Below, piece by piece: positions 6,873 to 19,569 of a stretch of 64,000 bases of DNA. The position numbers were made by a program, and so were the translations under genes. Below the pieces are notes generated by a model. It did no database searches, was not told where the DNA came from, and was given only the letters and a program-made list of their open reading frames with translations. Every line of letters starts with the position of its first letter. The first letter of the stretch is position 1. This DNA is from Rhynochetos jubatus. Its lineage: Eukaryota > Chordata > Aves > Eurypygiformes > Rhynochetidae. The DNA is taken from contig CM050656.1 in assembly GCA_027574665.1 (NCBI GenBank), positions 9,251,501-9,315,500 of the forward strand, in the 5' to 3' direction.

Positions 6873-9800
6873 GCCGACCGCGGTTTCCGGCCACGCCCCC
6901 CCCGCGTTCTGGCTAGGAAAGCTTTGGAGGGAGCCATGTCGGTGCAGTGTCGTGCTCCTCTTGGCAGGCCTTTGCAATGCCAATTATCCCTGGAGCTGTG
7001 GGCTTTCTGGTTCTCCAGACCCTAACCCTAACCCTAACCCTAGAAGTTGCCGACCGCGGTTTCCGGCCACGCCCCCCCCGCGTTCTGGCTAGGAAAGCTG
7101 GGGAGGGAGCCATGTCGGTGCAGTGTCGTGCTCCTCTTGGCAGGCCTTTGCAATCCCAATTATCCCTGGAGCTGTGGGCTTTCTGGTTCTCCAGACCCTA
7201 ACCCTAACCCTAACCCTAGAAGTTGCCGACCGCGGTTTCCGGCCACGCCCCCCCCGCGTTCTGGCTAGGAAAGCTGGGGAGGGAGCCATGTCGGTGCAGT
7301 GTCGTGCTCCTCTTGGCAGGTCTTTGCAATGCCAATTATCCCTGGAGCTGTGGGCTTTCTGGTTCTCCAGACCCTAACCCTAACCCTAACCCTAGAAGTT
7401 GCCGACCGCGGTTTCCGGCCACGCCCGCCCCCCGCGTTCTGGCTAGGAAAGCTGGGGAGGGAGCCATGTCGGTGCAGTGTCGTGCTCCTCTTGGCAGGCC
7501 TTTGCAATGCCAATTATCCCTGGAGCTGTGGGCTTTCTGGTTCTCCAGACCCTAACCCTAACCCTAACCCTAGAAGTTGCCGACCGCGCTTTCCGGCCAC
7601 GCCCCCCCCCTTGCGTTCTGGCTAGGAAAGCTTTGGAGGGAGCCATGTCGGTGCAGTGTCGTGCTCCTCTTGGCAGGCCTTTGCAATGCCAATTATCCCT
7701 GGAGCTGTGGGCTTTCTGGTTCTCCAGACCCTAACCCTAACCGTAACCCTAGAAGTTGCCGACGGCGGTTTCCGGCCACGCCCCCCCCGGGTTCTGGCTA
7801 GGAAAGCTGGGGAGGGAGCCATGTCGGTGCAGTGTCGTGCTCCTCTTGGCAGGCCTTTGCAATCCCAATTATCCCTGGAGCTGTGGGCTTTCTGGTTCTC
7901 CAGACCCTAACCCTAACCCTAACCCTAGAAGTTGCCGACCGCGGTTTCCGGCCACGCCCCCCCCGCGTTCTGGCTAGGAAAGCTTTGGAGGGAGCCATGT
8001 CGGTGCAGTGTCGTGCTCCTCTTGGCAGGCCTTTGCAATGCCAATTATCCCTGGAGCTGTGGGCTTTCTGGTTCTCCAGACCCTAACCCTAACCCTAACC
8101 CTAGAAGTTGCCGACCGCGGTTTCTGGCCACGCCCCCCCCGGGTTCTAGCCGGGAAAGCTGGGGAGGGAGCCATGTCGGTGCAGTGTCGTGTTCCTCTTG
8201 GCAGGCCTTTACAATCTCAATTATCCCTGGAGCTGTGGGCTTTCTGGTTCTCCAGACCCTAACCCTAACCCTAACCCTAGAAGTTGCCGACCGCAGTTTC
8301 CGGCCACGCCCCCCGTGGATTCTGGCTAGGAAAGCTGGGGAGGGAGCCATGTCGGTGCAGTGTCGTGCTCCTCTTGGCAGGCCTTTGCAATGCCAATTAT
8401 CCCTGGAGCTGTGGGCTTTCTGGTTCTCCAGACCCTAACCCTAACCCTAACCCTAGAAGTTGCCGACCGCGGTTTCCGGACACGCCCCCACCGCGTTCTG
8501 GCTAGGAAAGCTGGGGAGGGAGCCATGTCGGTGCAGTGTCGTGCTCCTCTTGGCAGGCCTTTGCAATGCCAATTATCCCTGGAGCTGTGGGCTTTCTGGT
8601 TCTCCAGACCCTAACCCTAACCCTAACCCTAGAAGTTGCCGACCGCCGTTTCCGGCCACGCCCCCCCCGCGTTCTGGCTAGGAAAGCTGGGGAGGGAGCC
8701 ATGTCGGTGCAGTGTCGTGCTCCTCTTGGCAGGCCTTTGCAATGCCAATTATCCCTGGAGCTGTGGGCTTTCTGGTTCTCCAGACGCTAACCCTAACCCT
8801 AACCCTAGAAGTTGCCGACCGCGGTTTCTGGAAACGCCCCCCCCGCGTTCTGGCTAGGAAAGCTGGGGAGGGAGCCATGTCGGTGCAGTGTCGTGCTCCT
8901 CTTGGCAGGCCTTTGCAATGCCAATTATCCCTGGAGCTGTGGGCTTTCTGGTTCTCCAGACCCTAACCCTAACCCTAACCCTAGAAGTTGCCGACCGCGG
9001 TTTCCGGCCACGCCCCCCCCCCGCGTTCTGGCTAGGAAAGCTGGGGAGGGAGCCATGTCGGTGCAGTGTCGTGCTCCTCTTGGCAGGCCTTTGCAATGCC
9101 AATTATCCCTGGAGCTGTGGGCTTTCTGGTTCTCCAGACCCTAACCCTAACCCTAACCCTAGAAGTTGCCGACTGCGGTTTCCGGCCACGCCCCCCCCGC
9201 GTTCTGGCTAGGAAAGCTGGGGAGGGAGCCATGTCGGTGCAGTGTCGTGCTCCTCTTGGCAGGCCTTTGCAATGCCAATTATCCCTGGAGCTGTGGGCTT
9301 TCTGGTTCTCCAGACCCTAACCCTAACCCTAACCCTAGAAGTTGCCGACCGCGGTTTCCGGCCACGCCCCCCCCCGCGTTCTGGCTAGGAAAGCTGGGGA
9401 GGGAGCCATGTCGGTGCAGTGTCGTGCTCCTCTTGGCAGGCCTTTGCAATGCCAATTATCCCTGGAGCTGTGGGCTTTCTGGTTCTCCAGACCCTTACAC
9501 TAACCCTAACCCTAGAAGTTGCCGACCACAGTTTCCGGCCACGCCCCCCCCGCGTTCTGGCTAGGAAAGCTTTGGAGGGAGCCATGTCGGTGCAGTGTCG
9601 TGCTCCTCTTGGCAGGCCTTTGCAATGCCAATTATCCCTGGAGCTGTGGGCTTTCTGGTTCTCCAGACCCTAACCCTAACCCTAACCCTAGAAGTTGCCG
9701 ACCGCGGTTTCCGGCCACGCCCCCCCCGCGTTCTGGCTAGGAAAGCTGGGGAGAGAGCCATGTCGGTGCAGTGTCGTGCTCCTCTTGGCAGGCCTTTGCA

Positions 9801-11110
9801 ATGCCAATTATCCCTGGAGCTGTGGGATTTCTGGTTCTCCAGACCCTAACCCTAACCCTAACCCTAGAAGTTGCCGACCGCGGTTTCCGGCCACGCCCCC
9901 CCCCCGCGTTCTGGCTAGGAAAGCTGGGGAGGGAGCCATGTCGGTGCAGTGTCGTGCTCCTCTTGGCAGGCCTTTGCAATGCCAATTATCCCTGGAGCTG
10001 TGGGCTTTCTGGTTCTCCAGACCCTAACCCTAACCCTAACCCTAGAAGTTGCCGACCGCGCTTTCCGGCCACGCCCCCCCCCTTGCGTTCTGGCTAGGAA
10101 AGCTTTGGAGGGAGCCATGTCGGTGCAGTGTCGTGCTCCTCTTGGCAGGCCTTTGCAATGCCAATTATCCCTGGAGCTGTGGGCTTTCTGGTTCTCCAGA
10201 CCCTAACCCTAACCCTAACCCTAGAAGTTGCCGACCGCCATTTCCGGCCACGCCCCCCCGTGGTTTCTGGCTAGGAAAGCTGGGGAGAGAGCCATGTCGG
10301 TGCAGTGTCGTGCTCCTCTTGGCAGGCCTTTGCAATCCCAATTATCCCTGGAGCTGTGGGCTTTCTGGTTCTCCAGACGCTAACCCTAACCCTAACCCTA
10401 GAAGTTGCCGACCGCCGTTTCCGGCCACGCCCCCCCCGCGTTCTGGCTAGGAAAGCTGGGGAGGGAGCCATGTCGGTGCAGTGTCGTGCTCCTCTTGGCA
10501 GGCCTTTGCAATGCCAATTATCCCTGGAGCTGTGGGCTTTCTGGTTCTCCAGACCCTAACCCTAACCCTAACCCTAGAAGTTGCCGACCGCGGTTTCCGG
10601 CCACGCCCCCCCCGGGTTCTGGCTAGGAAAGCTGGGGAGGGAGCCATGTCGGTGCAGTGTCGTGCTCCTCTTGGCAGGCCTTTGCAATGCCAATTATCCC
10701 TGGGGCTGTGGGCTTTCTGGTTCTCCAGACCCTAACCCTAACCCTAACCCTAGAAGTTACCGACCGCGCTTTCCGGCCACGCCCCCCGTGGGTTCTGGCT
10801 AGGAAAGCTGGGGAGGGAGCCATGTCGGTGCAGTGTCGTGCTCCTCTTGGCAGGCCTTTGCAATTCCAATTATCCCTGGAGCTGTGGGCTTTCTGGTTCT
10901 CCAGACCCTAACCCTAACCCTAACCCTAGAAATTGCCGACCGCGGTTTCTGGCCTCGCCCCCCCCGGGTTCTAGCCGGGAAAGCTGGGGAGGGAGCCATG
11001 TCGGTGCAGTGTCGTGTTCCTCTTCGCAGGCCTTTACAATCTCAATTATCCCTGGAGCTGTGGGCTTTCTGGTTCTCCAGACCCTAACCCTAACCCTAAC
11101 CCTAGAAGTT
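6873..11110 (+). repeat. Mosaic satellite segment, 24 monomers
   Basis: No single fixed higher-order period spans this stretch. Two internal copies stand out. Units 8286-9167 repeat the variant order of 5111-5992 (offset 3,175 bp). The 179-bp unit at 7579, with cccccccccttgcg and ctttggag, recurs at 10051 (offset 2,472 bp). Single-unit oddities are gacggcgg with ccgtaaccc (7758 and its predecessor), cccttacac with gaccacag (around 9494-9530), gttacc (10759 region) and cttcgcagg (near 11023). There is nothing but monomers here. Confidence 0.85.
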
Positions 11111-14104
11111 GCCGACCGCGGTTTCCAGCCACGCCCCCCCCGCGTTCTGGCTAGGAAAGCTGGGGAGGGAGCCATGTCGGTGCAGTGTCGTGCTCCTCTT
11201 GGCAGGCCTTTGCAATCCCAATTATCCCTGGAGCTGTGGGCTTTCTGGTTCTCCAGACCCTAACCCTAACCCTAACCCTAGAAGTTGCCGACCGCGCTTT
11301 CCGGCCACGCCCCCCCCGCGTTCTGGCTAGGAAAGCTGGGGAGGGAGCCATGTCGGTGCAGTGTCGTGCTCCTCTTGGCAGGCCTTTGCCATCCCAATTA
11401 TCCCTGGAGCTGTGGGCTTTCTGGTTCTCCAGACCCTAACCCTAACCCTAACCCTAGAAGTTGCCGACCGCGGTTTCCGGCCACGCCCCCCCCGCGTTCT
11501 GGCTAGGAAAGCTGGGGAGGGAGCCATGTCGGTGCAGTGTCGTGCTACTCTTGGCAGGCCTTTGCAATGCCAATTATCCCTGGAGCTGTGGGCTTTCTGG
11601 TTCTCCAGACCCTAACCCTAACCCTAACCCTAGAAGTTGTCGACCGCGGTTTCTGGTCACGCCCCCCCCGCGTTCTGGCTAGGAAAGCTGGGGAGGGAGC
11701 CATGTCGGTGCAGTGTCGTGCTCCTCTTGGCAGGCCTTTGCAATGCCAATTATCCCTGGAGCTGTGGTCTTTCTGGTTCTCCAGACGCTAACCCTAACCC
11801 TAACCCTAGAAGTTGCCGACCGCGCTTTCCGGCCACGCCCCCCCCGCGTTCTGGCTAGGAAAGCTGGGGAGGGAGCCATGTCGGTGCAGTGTCGTGCTCC
11901 TCTTGGCAGGCCTTTGCAATGCCAATTATCCCTGAAGCTGTGGGCTTTCTGGTTCTCCAGACCCTAACCCTAACCCTAACCCTAGAAGTTGCCGACCGCG
12001 GTTTCCGGCCACGCCCCCCCCGCGTTCTGGCTAGGAAAGCTGGGGAGGGAGCCATGTCGGTGCAGTGTCGTGCTCCTCTTGGCAGGCCTTTGCAATGTCA
12101 ATTGTCCCTGGAGCTGTGGGCTTTCTGGTTCTCCAGACCCTAACCCTAACCCTAACCCTAGAAGTTGCCGACCGCGGTTTCCGGCCACGCCCCCCCCCGC
12201 GTTCTGGCTAGGAATGCTGGGGAGGGAGCCATGTCGGTGCAGTGTCGTGCTCCTCTTGGCAGGCCTTTGCAATGCCAATTATCCCTGGAGCTGTGGGCTT
12301 TCTGGTTCTCCAGACGCTAACCCTAACCCTAACCCTAGAAGTTGCCGACCGCGCTTTCCGGCCACGCCCCCCCCGCGTTCTGGCTACGAAAGCTTTGGAG
12401 GGAGCCATGTCGGTGCAGTGTCGTGCTCCTCTTGGCAGGCCTTTGCAGTGCCAATTATCCCTGGAGCTGTGGGCTTTCTGGTTCTCCAGACGCTAACCCT
12501 AACCCTAACCCTAGAAGTTGCCGACCGCGGTTTCCGGCCACGCCCCCCCCGCGTTCTGGCTAGGAAAGCTGGGGAGAGAGCCATGTCGGTGCAGTGTCGT
12601 GCTCCTCTTGGCAGGCCTTTGCAATGCCAATTATCCCTGGAGCTGTGGGCTTTCTGGTTCTCCAGACCCTAACCCTAACCCTAACCCTAGAAGTTGTCGA
12701 CCGCGGTTTCTGGTCACGCCCCCCCCGCGTTCTGGCTAGGAAAGCTGGGGAGGGAGCCATGTCGGTGCAGTGTCGTGCTCCTCTTGGCAGGCCTTTGCAA
12801 TGCCAATTATCCCTGAAGCTGTGGGCTTTCTGGTTCTCCAGACCCTAACCCTAACCCTAACCCTAGAAGTTGCCGACCGCGGTTTCTGGCCACGCCCCCC
12901 CCGCGTTCTGGCTAGGAAAGCTGGGGAGGGAGCCATGTCGGTGCAGTGTCGTGCTCCTCTTGGCAGGCCTTTGCAATGTCAATTGTCCCTGGAGCTGTGG
13001 GCTTTCTGGTTCTCCAGACCCTAACCCTAACCCTAACCCTAGAAGTTGCCGACCGCGGTTTCCGGCCACGCCCCCCCCCGCGTTCTGGCTAGGAATGCTG
13101 GGGAGGGAGCCATGTCGGTGCAGTGTCGTGCTCCTCTTGGCAGGCCTTTGCAATGCCAATTATCCCTGGAGCTGTGGGCTTTCTGGTTCTCCAGACCCTT
13201 ACACTAACCCTAACCCTAGAAGTTGCCGACCGCGGTTTCCGGCCACGCCCCCCCCGGGTTCTGGCTACGAAAGCTTTGGAGGGAGCCATGTCGGTGCAGT
13301 GTCGTGCTCCTCTTGGCAGGCCTTTGCAATGCCAATTATCCCTGGAGCTGTGGGCTTTCTGGTTCTCCAGACCCTAACCCTAACCCTAACCCTAGAAGTT
13401 GCCGACCGCGCTTTCCGGCCACGCCCCCCCCGCGTTCTGGCTAGGAAAGCTGGGGAGAGAGCCATGTCGGTGCAGTGTCGTGCTCCTCTTGGCAGGCCTT
13501 TGCAATGCCAATTATCCCTGGAGCTGTGGGCTTTCTGGTTCTCCAGACGCTAACCCTAACCCTAACACTAGAAGTTGCCGACCGCGGTTTCCGGCCACAC
13601 CCCCCCCGCGTTCTGGCTAGGAAAGCTGGGGAGGGAGCCATGTCGGTGCAGTGTCGTGCTCCTCTTGGCAGGCCTTTGCAATGCCAATTATCCCTGGAGC
13701 TGTGGGCTTTCTGGTTCTCCAGACCCTAACCCTAACCCTAACCCTAGAAGTTGCCGACCGCGGTTTCCGGCCACGCCCCCCCCGGGTTCTGGCTAGGAAA
13801 GCTGGGGAGGGAGCCATGTCGGTGCAGTGTCGTGCTCCTCTTGGCAGGCCTTTGCAATGCCAATTATCCCTGGGGCTGTGGGCTTTCTGGTTCTCCAGAC
13901 CCTAACCCTAACCCTAACCCTAGAAGTTGCCGACCGCGCTTTCCGGCCACGCCCCCCCCGCGTTCTGGCTAGGAAAGCTGGGGAGGGAGCCATGTCGGTG
14001 CAGTGTCGTGCTCCTCTTGGCAGGCCTTTGCAATGCCAATTATCCCTGGAGCTGTGGGCTTTCTGGTTCTCCAGACCCTAACCCTAACCCTAACCCTAGA
14101 AATT
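11111..14104 (+). repeat. 12-mer-type region, rearranged (17 monomers)
   Basis: Units 11111-12166 repeat the order of 1761-2816 at an offset of 9,350 bp (ccagcc, ..., ctggtc with gtggtct/acgct, gcgct/ctgaag, attgtcc). Units 12872-14104 (seven monomers) repeat in 14985-16217 at 2,113 bp. The unit at 12696 has the ctggtc head but the ctgaag tail, which are normally in units one to two apart. This marks an exchange inside a monomer. New variants here are aatgctgg (12167, 13048) and ctacgaaagctttgg (12344, 13225). Confidence 0.85.
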
Positions 14105-16217
14105 GCCGACCGCGCTTTCCGGCCACGCCCCCGCCGGGTTCTGGCCGGGAAAGCTGGGGAGGGAGCCATGTCGGTGCAGTGTCGTGCTCCTCTTGGCAGG
14201 CCTTTGCAGTGCCAATTATCCCTGGAGCTGTGGGCTTTCTGGTTCTCCAGACGCTAACCCTAACCCTAACCCTAGAAGTTGCCGACCGCGGTTTCCGGCC
14301 ACGCCCCCCCCGCGTTCTGGCTAGGAAAGCTGGGGAGAGAGCCATGTCGGTGCAGTGTCGTGCTCCTCTTGGCAGGCCTTTGCAATGCCAATTATCCCTG
14401 GAGCTGTGGGCTTTCTGGTTCTCCAGACCCTAACCCTAACCCTAACCCTAGAAGTTGTCGACCGCGGTTTCTGGTCACGCCCCCCCCGCGTTCTGGCTAG
14501 GAAAGCTGGGGAGGGAGCCATGTCGGTGCAGTGTCGTGCTCCTCTTGGCAGGCCTTTGCAATGCCAATTATCCCTGGAGCTGTGGGCTTTCTGGTTCTCC
14601 AGACCCTAACCCTAACCCTAACCCTAGAAGTTGCCGACCGCGCTTTCCGGCCACGCCCCCCCCGCGTTCTGGCTAGGAAAGCTGGGGAGGGAGCCATGTC
14701 GGTGCAGTGTCGTGCTCCTCTTGGCAGGCCTTTGCAATGCCAATTATCCCTGGAGCTGTGGTCTTTCTGGTTCTCCAGACGCTAACCCTAACCCTAACCC
14801 TAGAAGTTGCCGACCGCGCTTTCCGGCCACGCCCCCCCCGCGTTCTGGCTAGGAAAGCTGGGGAGGGAGCCATGTCGGTGCAGTGTCGTGCTCCTCTTGG
14901 CAGGCCTTTGCAATGCCAATTATCCCTGAAGCTGTGGGCTTTCTGGTTCTCCAGACCCTAACCCTAACCCTAACCCTAGAAGTTGCCGACCGCGGTTTCT
15001 GGCCACGCCCCCCCCGCGTTCTGGCTAGGAAAGCTGGGGAGGGAGCCATGTCGGTGCAGTGTCGTGCTCCTCTTGGCAGGCCTTTGCAATGTCAATTGTC
15101 CCTGGAGCTGTGGGCTTTCTGGTTCTCCAGACCCTAACCCTAACCCTAACCCTAGAAGTTGCCGACCGCGGTTTCCGGCCACGCCCCCCCCCGCGTTCTG
15201 GCTAGGAATGCTGGGGAGGGAGCCATGTCGGTGCAGTGTCGTGCTCCTCTTGGCAGGCCTTTGCAATGCCAATTATCCCTGGAGCTGTGGGCTTTCCGGT
15301 TCTCCAGACCCTTACACTAACCCTAACCCTAGAAGTTGCCGACCGCGGTTTCCGGCCACGCCCCCCCCGCGTTCTGGCTACGAAAGCTTTGGAGGGAGCC
15401 ATGTCGGTGCAGTGTCGTGCTCCTCTTGGCAGGCCTTTGCAATGCCAATTATCCCTGGAGCTGTGGGCTTTCTGGTTCTCCAGACCCTAACCCTAACCCT
15501 AACCCTAGAAGTTGCCGACCGCCGTTTCCGGCCACGCCCCCCCCGCGTTCTGGCTAGGAAAGCTGGGGAGAGAGCCATGTCGGTGCAGTGTCGTGCTCCT
15601 CTTGGCAGGCCTTTGCAATGCCAATTATCCCTGGAGCTGTGGGCTTTCTGGTTCTCCAGACGCTAACCCTAACCCTAACACTAGAAGTTGCCGACCGCGG
15701 TTTCCGGCCACACCCCCCCCGCGTTCTGGCTAGGAAAGCTGGGGAGGGAGCCATGTCGGTGCAGTGTCGTGCTCCTCTTGGCAGGCCTTTGCAATGCCAA
15801 TTATCCCTGGAGCTGTGGGCTTTCTGGTTCTCCAGACCCTAACCCTAACCCTAACCCTAGAAGTTGCCGACCGCGGTTTCCGGCCACGCCCCCCCCGGGT
15901 TCTGGCTAGGAAAGCTGGGGAGGGAGCCATGTCGGTGCAGTGTCGTGCTCCTCTTGGCAGGCCTTTGCAATGCCAATTATCCCTGGGGCTGTGGGCTTTC
16001 TGGTTCTCCAGACCCTAACCCTAACCCTAACCCTAGAAGTTGCCGACCGCGCTTTCCGGCCACGCCCCCCCCGCGTTCTGGCTAGGAAAGCTGGGGAGGG
16101 AGCCATGTCGGTGCAGTGTCGTGCTCCTCTTGGCAGGCCTTTGCAATGCCAATTATCCCTGGAGCTGTGGGCTTTCTGGTTCTCCAGACCCTAACCCTAA
16201 CCCTAACCCTAGAAATT
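14105..16217 (+). repeat. 12-mer higher-order repeat, complete copy (2,113 bp)
   Basis: Bounded by two gaaatt/ccgggaaag anchors at 14105 and 16218. Order: anchor; gagaga (14281); gtcgacc/ctggtc (14457); gcgct with gtggtct/acgct (14633); gcgct/ctgaag (14809); ctggcc/attgtcc (14985); aatgctgg with cccttacac (15161); ctacgaaagctttgg (15338); gccgtt/gagaga/acact (15514); cacaccc (15690); gggttct/ctggggct (15866); gcgct (16042). The extra base relative to 2,112 lies in a C-tract (15161 unit, 177 bp). This is the clearest copy of the 12-mer. Confidence 0.88.
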
Positions 16218-17273
16218 GCCGACCGCGCTTTCCGGCCACGCCCCCGCCGGGTTCTGGCCGGGAAAGCTGGGGAGGGAGCCATGTCGGTGCAGTGTCGTGC
16301 TCCTCTTGGCAGGCCTTTGCAATGCCAATTATCCCTGGAGCTGTGGGCTTTCTGGTTCTCCAGACCCTAACCCTAACCCTAACCCTAGAAGTTGCCGACC
16401 GCGGTTTCCAGCCACGCCCCCCCCGCGTTCTGGCTAGGAAAGCTGGGGAGGGAGCCATGTCGGTGCAGTGTCGTGCTCCTCTTGGCAGGCCTTTGCAATG
16501 CCAATTATCCCTGGAGCTGTGGGCTTTCTGGTTCTCCAGACCCTAACCCTAACCCTAACCCTAGAAGTTGCCGACCGCGGTTTCCGGCCACGCCCCCCCC
16601 GCGTTCTGGCTAGGAAAGCTGGGGAGGGAGCCATGTCGGTGCAGTGTCGTGCTCCTCTTGGCAGGCCTTTGCCATCCCAATTATCCCTGGAGCTGTGGGC
16701 TTTCTGGTTCTCCAGACCCTAACCCTAACCCTAACCCTAGAAGTTGCCGACCGCGGTTTCCGGCCACGCCCCCCCCGCGTTCTGGCTAGGAAAGCTGGGG
16801 AGGGAGCCATGTCGGTGCAGTGTCGTGCTCCTCTTGGCAGGCCTTTGCAATGCCAATTATCCCTGGAGCTGTGGGCTTTCTGGTTCTCCAGACCCTAACC
16901 CTAACCCTAACCCTAGAAGTTGTCGACCGCGGTTTCTGGTCACGCCCCCCCCGCGTTCTGGCTAGGAAAGCTGGGGAGGGAGCCATGTCGGTGCAGTGTC
17001 GTGCTCCTCTTGGCAGGCCTTTGCAATGCCAATTATCCCTGGAGCTGTGGGCTTTCTGGTTCTCCAGACCCTAACCCTAACCCTAACCCTAGAAGTTGCC
17101 GACCGCGGTTTCCGGCCACGCCCCCCCCGCGTTCTGGCTAGGAAAGCTGGGGAGGGAGCCATGTCGGTGCAGTGTCGTGCTCCTCTTGGCAGGCCTTTGC
17201 AATGCCAATTATCCCTGGAGCTGTGGGCTTTCTGGTTCTCCAGACCCTAACCCTAACCCTAACCCTAGAAGTT
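16218..17273 (+). repeat. Leading half of a 12-mer copy, duplicate of 3697-4752
   Basis: Six units: gaaatt/ccgggaaag, ccagcc, ccatccc, plain, gtcgacc/ctggtc, plain. They precede a switch to the gctttaagg cassette exactly as at 3697-4752, offset 12,521 bp. The variant order from about 2817 through 6.1 kb corresponds to 15338 through 18.7 kb at this same offset, so a multi-kilobase segment was copied. One visible difference is gcggtt at 16746 against gcgctt at 4225. Confidence 0.85.
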
Positions 17274-19569
17274 GCCGACCGCGCTTTAAGGCCACGCCCC
17301 CGCCGGGTCCTGGCTAGGAAAGCTGGGGAGAGAGCCATGTCGGTGCAGTGTCGTGCTCCTCTTGGCAGGCCTTTGCAATGCCAATTATCCCTGGAGCTGT
17401 GGGCTTTCTGGTTCTCCAGACCCTAACCCTAACCCTAACCCTAGAAGTTGCCGACCGCGCTTTCCGGCCACGCCCCCCAAGCGTTCTGGCTAGGAAAGCT
17501 GGAGAGGGAGCCATGTCGGTGCAGTGTCGTGCTCCTCTTGGCAGGCCTTTGCAATGCCAATTATCCCTGGAGCTGTGGGCTTTCTGGTTCTCCAGACCCT
17601 AACCCTAACCCTAACCCTAACCCTAGAAGTTGCCGACCGCAGTTTCCGGCCACGCCCCCCGTGGTTTCTGGCTAGGAAAGCTGGGGAGGGAGCCATGTCG
17701 GTGCAGTGTCGTGCTCCTCTTGGCAGGCCTTTGCAATCCCAATTATCCCTGGAGCTGTGGGCTTTCTGGTTCTCCAGACCCTAACCCTAACCCTAACCCT
17801 AGAAGTTGCCGACCGCGGTTTCCGGACACGCCCCCCCCGCGTTCTGGCTAGGAAAGCTGGGGAGGGAGCCATGTCGGTGCAGTGTCGTGCTCCTCTTGGC
17901 AGGCCTTTGCAATGCCAATTATCCCTGGAGCTGTGGGCTTTCTGGTTCTCCAGACCCTAACCCTAACCCTAACCCTAGAAGTTGCCGACCGCGGTTTCCG
18001 GCCACGCCCCCCCCGCGTTCTGGCTAGGAAAGCTGGGGAGGGAGCCATGTCGGTGCAGTGTCGTGCTCCTCTTGGCAGGCCTTTGCAATGCCAATTATCC
18101 CTGGAGCTGTGGGCTTTCTGGTTCTCCAGACGCTAACCCTAACCCTAACCCTAGAAGTTGCCGACCGCGGTTTCTGGAAACGCCCCCCCCGCGTTCTGGC
18201 TAGGAAAGCTGGGGAGGGAGCCATGTCGGTGCAGTGTCGTGCTCCTCTTGGCAGGTCTTTGCAATGCCAATTATCCCTGGAGCTGTGGGCTTTCTGGTTC
18301 TCCAGACCCTAACCCTAACCCTAACCCTAGAAGTTGCCGACCGCGGTTTCCGGCCACGCCCCCCCCCCGCGTTCTGGCTAGGAAAGCTGGGGAGGGAGCC
18401 ATGTCGGTGCAGTGTCGTGCTCCTCTTGGCAGGCCTTTGCAATGCCAATTATCCCTGGAGCTGTGGGCTTTCTGGTTCTCCAGACCATAACCCTAACCCT
18501 AACCCTAGAAATTGCCGACCGCGGTTTCCGGCCACGCCCCCCCGGGTTCTAGCCGGGAAAGCTGGGGAGGGAGCCATGTCGGTGCAGTGTCGTGCTGCTC
18601 TTGGCAGGCCTTTGCAATGCCAATTATCCCTGGAGCTGTGGGCTTTCTGGTTCTCCAGACCCTAACCCTAACCCTAACCCTAGAAGTTGCCGACCGCGCT
18701 TTCCGGCCACGCCCCCGCCGGGTTCTGGCTAGGAAAGCTGGGGAGGGAGCCATGTCGGTGCAGTGTCGTGCTCCTCTTGGCAGGCCTTTGCAATGCCAAT
18801 TATCCCTGGAGCTGTGGGCTTTCTGGTTCTCCAGACCCTAACCCTAACCCTAACCCTAGAAGTTGCCGACCGTGGTTTCCGGCCACGCCCCACCCCGCGT
18901 TCTGGCTAGGAAAGCTGGGGAGGGAGCCATGTCGGTGCAGTGTCGTGCTCCTCTTGGCAGGCCTTTGCAATGCCAATTATCCCTGGAGCTGTGGGCTTTC
19001 TGGTTCTCCAGACCCTAACCCTAACCCTAACCCTAGAAGTTGCCGACCGCGCTTTCCGGCCACGCCCCCGCCGGGTTCTGGCTAGGAAAGCTGGGGAGGG
19101 AGCCATGTCGGTGCAGTGTCGTGCTCCTCTTGGCAGGCCTTTGCAATGCCAATTATCCCTGGAGCTGTGGGCTTTCTGGTTCTCCAGACCCTAACCCTAA
19201 CCCTAACCCTAGAAGTTGTCGACCGCGGTTTCTGGTCACGCCCCCCCCGCGTTCTGGCTAGGAAAGCTGGGGAGGGAGCCATGTCGGTGCAGTGTCGTGC
19301 TCCTCTTGGCAGGCCTTTGCAATGCCAATTATCCCTGGAGCTGTGGGCTTTCTGGTTCTCCAGACCCTAACCCTAACCCTAACCCTAGAAGTTGCCGACC
19401 GCGGTTTCCGGCCACGCCCCCCCCGCGTTCTGGCTAGGAAAGCTGGGGAGGGAGCCATGTCGGTGCAGTGTCGTGCTCCTCTTGGCAGGCCTTTGCAATG
19501 CCAATTATCCCTGGAGCTGTGGGCTTTCTGGTTCTCCAGACCCTAACCCTAACCCTAACCCTAGAAGTT
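17274..19569 (+). repeat. 13-mer higher-order repeat, copy 1 (2,296 bp)
   Basis: Thirteen units from one gctttaagg anchor (17274) to the next (19570). The length is 13 x 176 + 8, explained by the 182-bp unit with an extra CCCTAA (17450) plus C-tract changes. Other members: gcagttt/cgtggtttc (17632), ccggacac (17808), plain/acgct (17984), ctggaaac (18160), long C-tract with accataac (18336), gaaatt/ctagccggg (18514), gcgct/gccggg (18689), cgtggt/ccaccccgcg (18865), gcgct/gccggg (19042), ctggtc (19218), plain (19394). Confidence 0.9.

Noticed and set aside
11989-12672. Open frame of 227 codons on the plus strand; similar ones at 12870-13553, 14983-15666 and 33667-34350
   Set aside because: They start at TTG, span several monomers and exist only because C-tract indels or point changes remove the stop that closes the frame in other units. 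The peptide is an out-of-phase reading of the satellite, with no domain or codon signature.
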